DNA of 64,000 nucleotides from the NCBI RefSeq assembly GCF_023370115.1, contig NZ_CP097160.1, positions 124,001 through 188,000 on the forward strand, in the 5' to 3' direction. A model generated the notes under the pieces. That model searched no databases. It had not been told where the DNA came from and saw only the letters and a program-made list of their open reading frames with translations. This DNA comes from Gulosibacter sediminis (lineage in GTDB: Bacteria > Actinomycetota > Actinomycetes > Actinomycetales > Microbacteriaceae). Below are positions 62,417 through 64,000 of this stretch, in pieces (the first letter of the stretch is position 1; every line of letters begins with the position of its first letter). The position numbers were made by a program, and so were the translations under genes.

Positions 62417-64000
62417 ATGCAGCAGCGTCGCGCCATGATTCGCCGAGGAACCGCCACCCGCGGTGTCCGCGTCGCGCTGATCGCGGCGCTGCTCGGTGGG
62501 CTGGTCGGGATGCCCGCCACCGGTGCCTTCGCGGCCACCGGTGACGAGCCCACGGCAACCCCCACCGCGAGCGAGACTGCCGATGCGTCGACCGAGGCCA
62601 CCGAGTCGACGACGGCCCCCACGGAGACCGCGGGCGCCGAAGACGACGCCGCGAGCACCGACGCCACGACGGAGTCGTACAACGCGGTGACCCCGAACGC
62701 GATCATCTCGCCGATGGCGGTGCCAACGCTGCAGTGCGGCGACGGGTACTTCTATTCGGTGCGGAACGACGGCACCGTGCGCAAGATCAACGCTGAAACG
62801 GGCACGGCATCGACCGAGGGCAGTTGGACCGGGCGCTCGGAAGTCAACGGCCTCGGTATCGGCGCGAACGGCGAGACGATGTACGCCTATCAGCGCTCGG
62901 GCAACAACGTCCAGAACATTTCGACCATGCTGCGGTGGACCGCAGCAAGCGGTCAGTGGGAGGCCATCCCCGGGAGCGCCAACTCGATCGGTGGGTCGAA
63001 CGGCCTCGTCGCTGGCGCGGTCGATCTGAACACGGGTCTGTACGTGTATGGCGCCTACTCGACGCAGAGCGGCACCGTTTATCTGAACCTCTACGTCTAT
63101 AACCCCGCAAGCAACCAGCACACCTACATTGGCCGCGCCAACGTTGGAGACACCTGGGGCGGCAATTACTCCGGGTACAACGGTGACTTCGCCTTTGACT
63201 CCACGGGCACCCTGTTTGCGGTGCGTGCGAGCCAAAAGAATGGCAATAACATCCGCATGTCGATCGCGTCGATCAGCGCGAGCCAGCTCGCCGCTGCCAT
63301 CGCCAATCCTCCCGCACAGAACGCGATTCCCGCGGCAACTGGAACTATCCACACCATCTCCAACGCCCCGAGTGGTGTGAACGGAATCGCCTTCCTGCCG
63401 GACGGCACGGTAATGCTCGGCGACGGCACGACCGCGTCAAAGTACAACCCGTCCACGGGTGTGAAGATCCCGAACACTAGCACCCTGACGATTGCGCCCT
63501 CGAGCAATTCGAGCACCGACCTCGCGAGCTGCGCCTCGCCCGCCACCGTCACGCTGCTGAAAGACGTCGCCGGCCGCTCCGACTCGAGCGACCAGTTCAA
63601 CCTGACCCTGCGTGACTCGAGTCAGACCGGCTCGGTCATCTCGACCGGCACGACGAGCGGCTCGGCCACGGGCATCCAGGGTGTTCAGGTCGGCCCGTTC
63701 CCCGTGCAGACCGGCCAGGTGGTTGCGATCTCGGAGTCGATGGCCTCGGGCTCGACGTCCACGCTCGCGGACTACACCAGCAGCTACCAGTGCGTTGACG
63801 AGACCGGCGCGACCCTCGCATCCGGCAATGCCTCGCAGGGCACCGTGAAGATTCCGAACCGCGGCGGCGCCGCCGTGGTCTGCACGATCACGAACAAGCC
63901 GCTCGTCGCCGCGATCAAGGTGACGAAGACGGTGCAGGACTCGCACGGTGAGAACGATGCGCTCGCCTCGGGCTGGGCCATGACCGTCAACCCGACGACC
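62417..64000 (+). CDS. Large secreted surface protein, adhesin-like (C-terminus outside window)
   Basis: 528 residues are visible from the ATG at 62417, eight bases after AAGGA. A basic start and hydrophobic core (VALIAALLGGLVGMPATGAFA, cut near residue 41) form a signal peptide. A Thr/Glu/Ala-rich linker runs to about 95. Residues about 103-375 look like a beta-propeller-type domain (CGDGYFYSVRNDGTVRKIN, GIAFLPDGTVMLGDG). From 380 on, prealbumin/SpaA-like repeats begin (TVTLLKDVAGRSDSSDQFNLTL; then IKVTKTVQDSHGENDALASG). The protein continues beyond the window, where more repeats and a wall-sorting signal would be expected. Its position after the LuxR triplet suggests control by it. Confidence 0.85.
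   Translation, partial: MQQRRAMIRRGTATRGVRVALIAALLGGLVGMPATGAFAATGDEPTATPTASETADASTEATESTTAPTETAGAEDDAASTDATTESYNAVTPNAIISPMAVPTLQCGDGYFYSVRNDGTVRKINAETGTASTEGSWTGRSEVNGLGIGANGETMYAYQRSGNNVQNISTMLRWTAASGQWEAIPGSANSIGGSNGLVAGAVDLNTGLYVYGAYSTQSGTVYLNLYVYNPASNQHTYIGRANVGDTWGGNYSGYNGDFAFDSTGTLFAVRASQKNGNNIRMSIASISASQLAAAIANPPAQNAIPAATGTIHTISNAPSGVNGIAFLPDGTVMLGDGTTASKYNPSTGVKIPNTSTLTIAPSSNSSTDLASCASPATVTLLKDVAGRSDSSDQFNLTLRDSSQTGSVISTGTTSGSATGIQGVQVGPFPVQTGQVVAISESMASGSTSTLADYTSSYQCVDETGATLASGNASQGTVKIPNRGGAAVVCTITNKPLVAAIKVTKTVQDSHGENDALASGWAMTVNPTT

Overview
The window is a GC-rich chromosomal segment from an actinobacterium, most likely a member of the Microbacteriaceae (order Micrococcales). 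The signs are many GTG and a few TTG starts, short TANNNT boxes directly in front of start codons (leaderless transcription), DUF3073 and DUF222/HNH proteins, paired CrcB fluoride exporters, an LAXTG-type wall-sorting signal and a variant leucine-rich-repeat protein. I cannot name the genus from sequence alone. No prophage, insertion sequence, integrase or CRISPR array is visible. Most of the window is ordinary core genome.

1-13161: divergent purF (cut by the window edge) and purM with a tyrosine-phosphatase gene between them; small membrane and DUF3073 proteins; a flavin oxidoreductase; two crcB genes; a PadR-like regulator with a DUF4097 protein; an Eis-like acetyltransferase; an AcrB-type RND exporter; a DEAD-box helicase. 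13273-16317: a wall-anchored protein with lamin-tail domains. 16330-19354: a three-gene ECF transporter operon (S, fused double ATPase, T) resembling YkoEDC. 19485-22057: a stand-alone receiver domain lacking its phospho-acceptor, followed by an ABC-2 exporter pair. 22230-29939: acyl-CoA oxidase, YpfJ-like metalloprotease, HNH protein, a repeat-rich gap, RecQ and a rhodanese.

30213-34171: a 1303-residue Gln/Gly-rich membrane protein with in-frame 120-bp repeats. 34202-40564: a class-IV aminotransferase, FUSC-type membrane protein, MFS exporter, YciI protein and an ascorbate-type PTS (IIA-IIB fusion plus IIC). 40609-44532: palindromic repeats, a TipA-like MerR regulator with a clear operator, acylphosphatase, hpt, tilS and pyrophosphatase. 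44555-51680: an M23 peptidoglycan hydrolase, a Glu-Asp-Phe tRNA cluster, a P1B-type metal ATPase, plsC and small proteins.

51677-64000 is the most unusual part. A PAS-type histidine kinase homologue whose H-box histidine is serine is divergently oriented from three tandem paralogous 834-870-residue LuxR/MalT-like regulators. All three have lost the P-loop lysine and all end in a conserved AAD[KR] tail. A G-rich box array and a large secreted surface protein (cut by the window end) follow. The arrangement suggests a private regulatory module for surface-protein expression built from catalytically degenerate signalling proteins; this is inference from gene order and motif loss.
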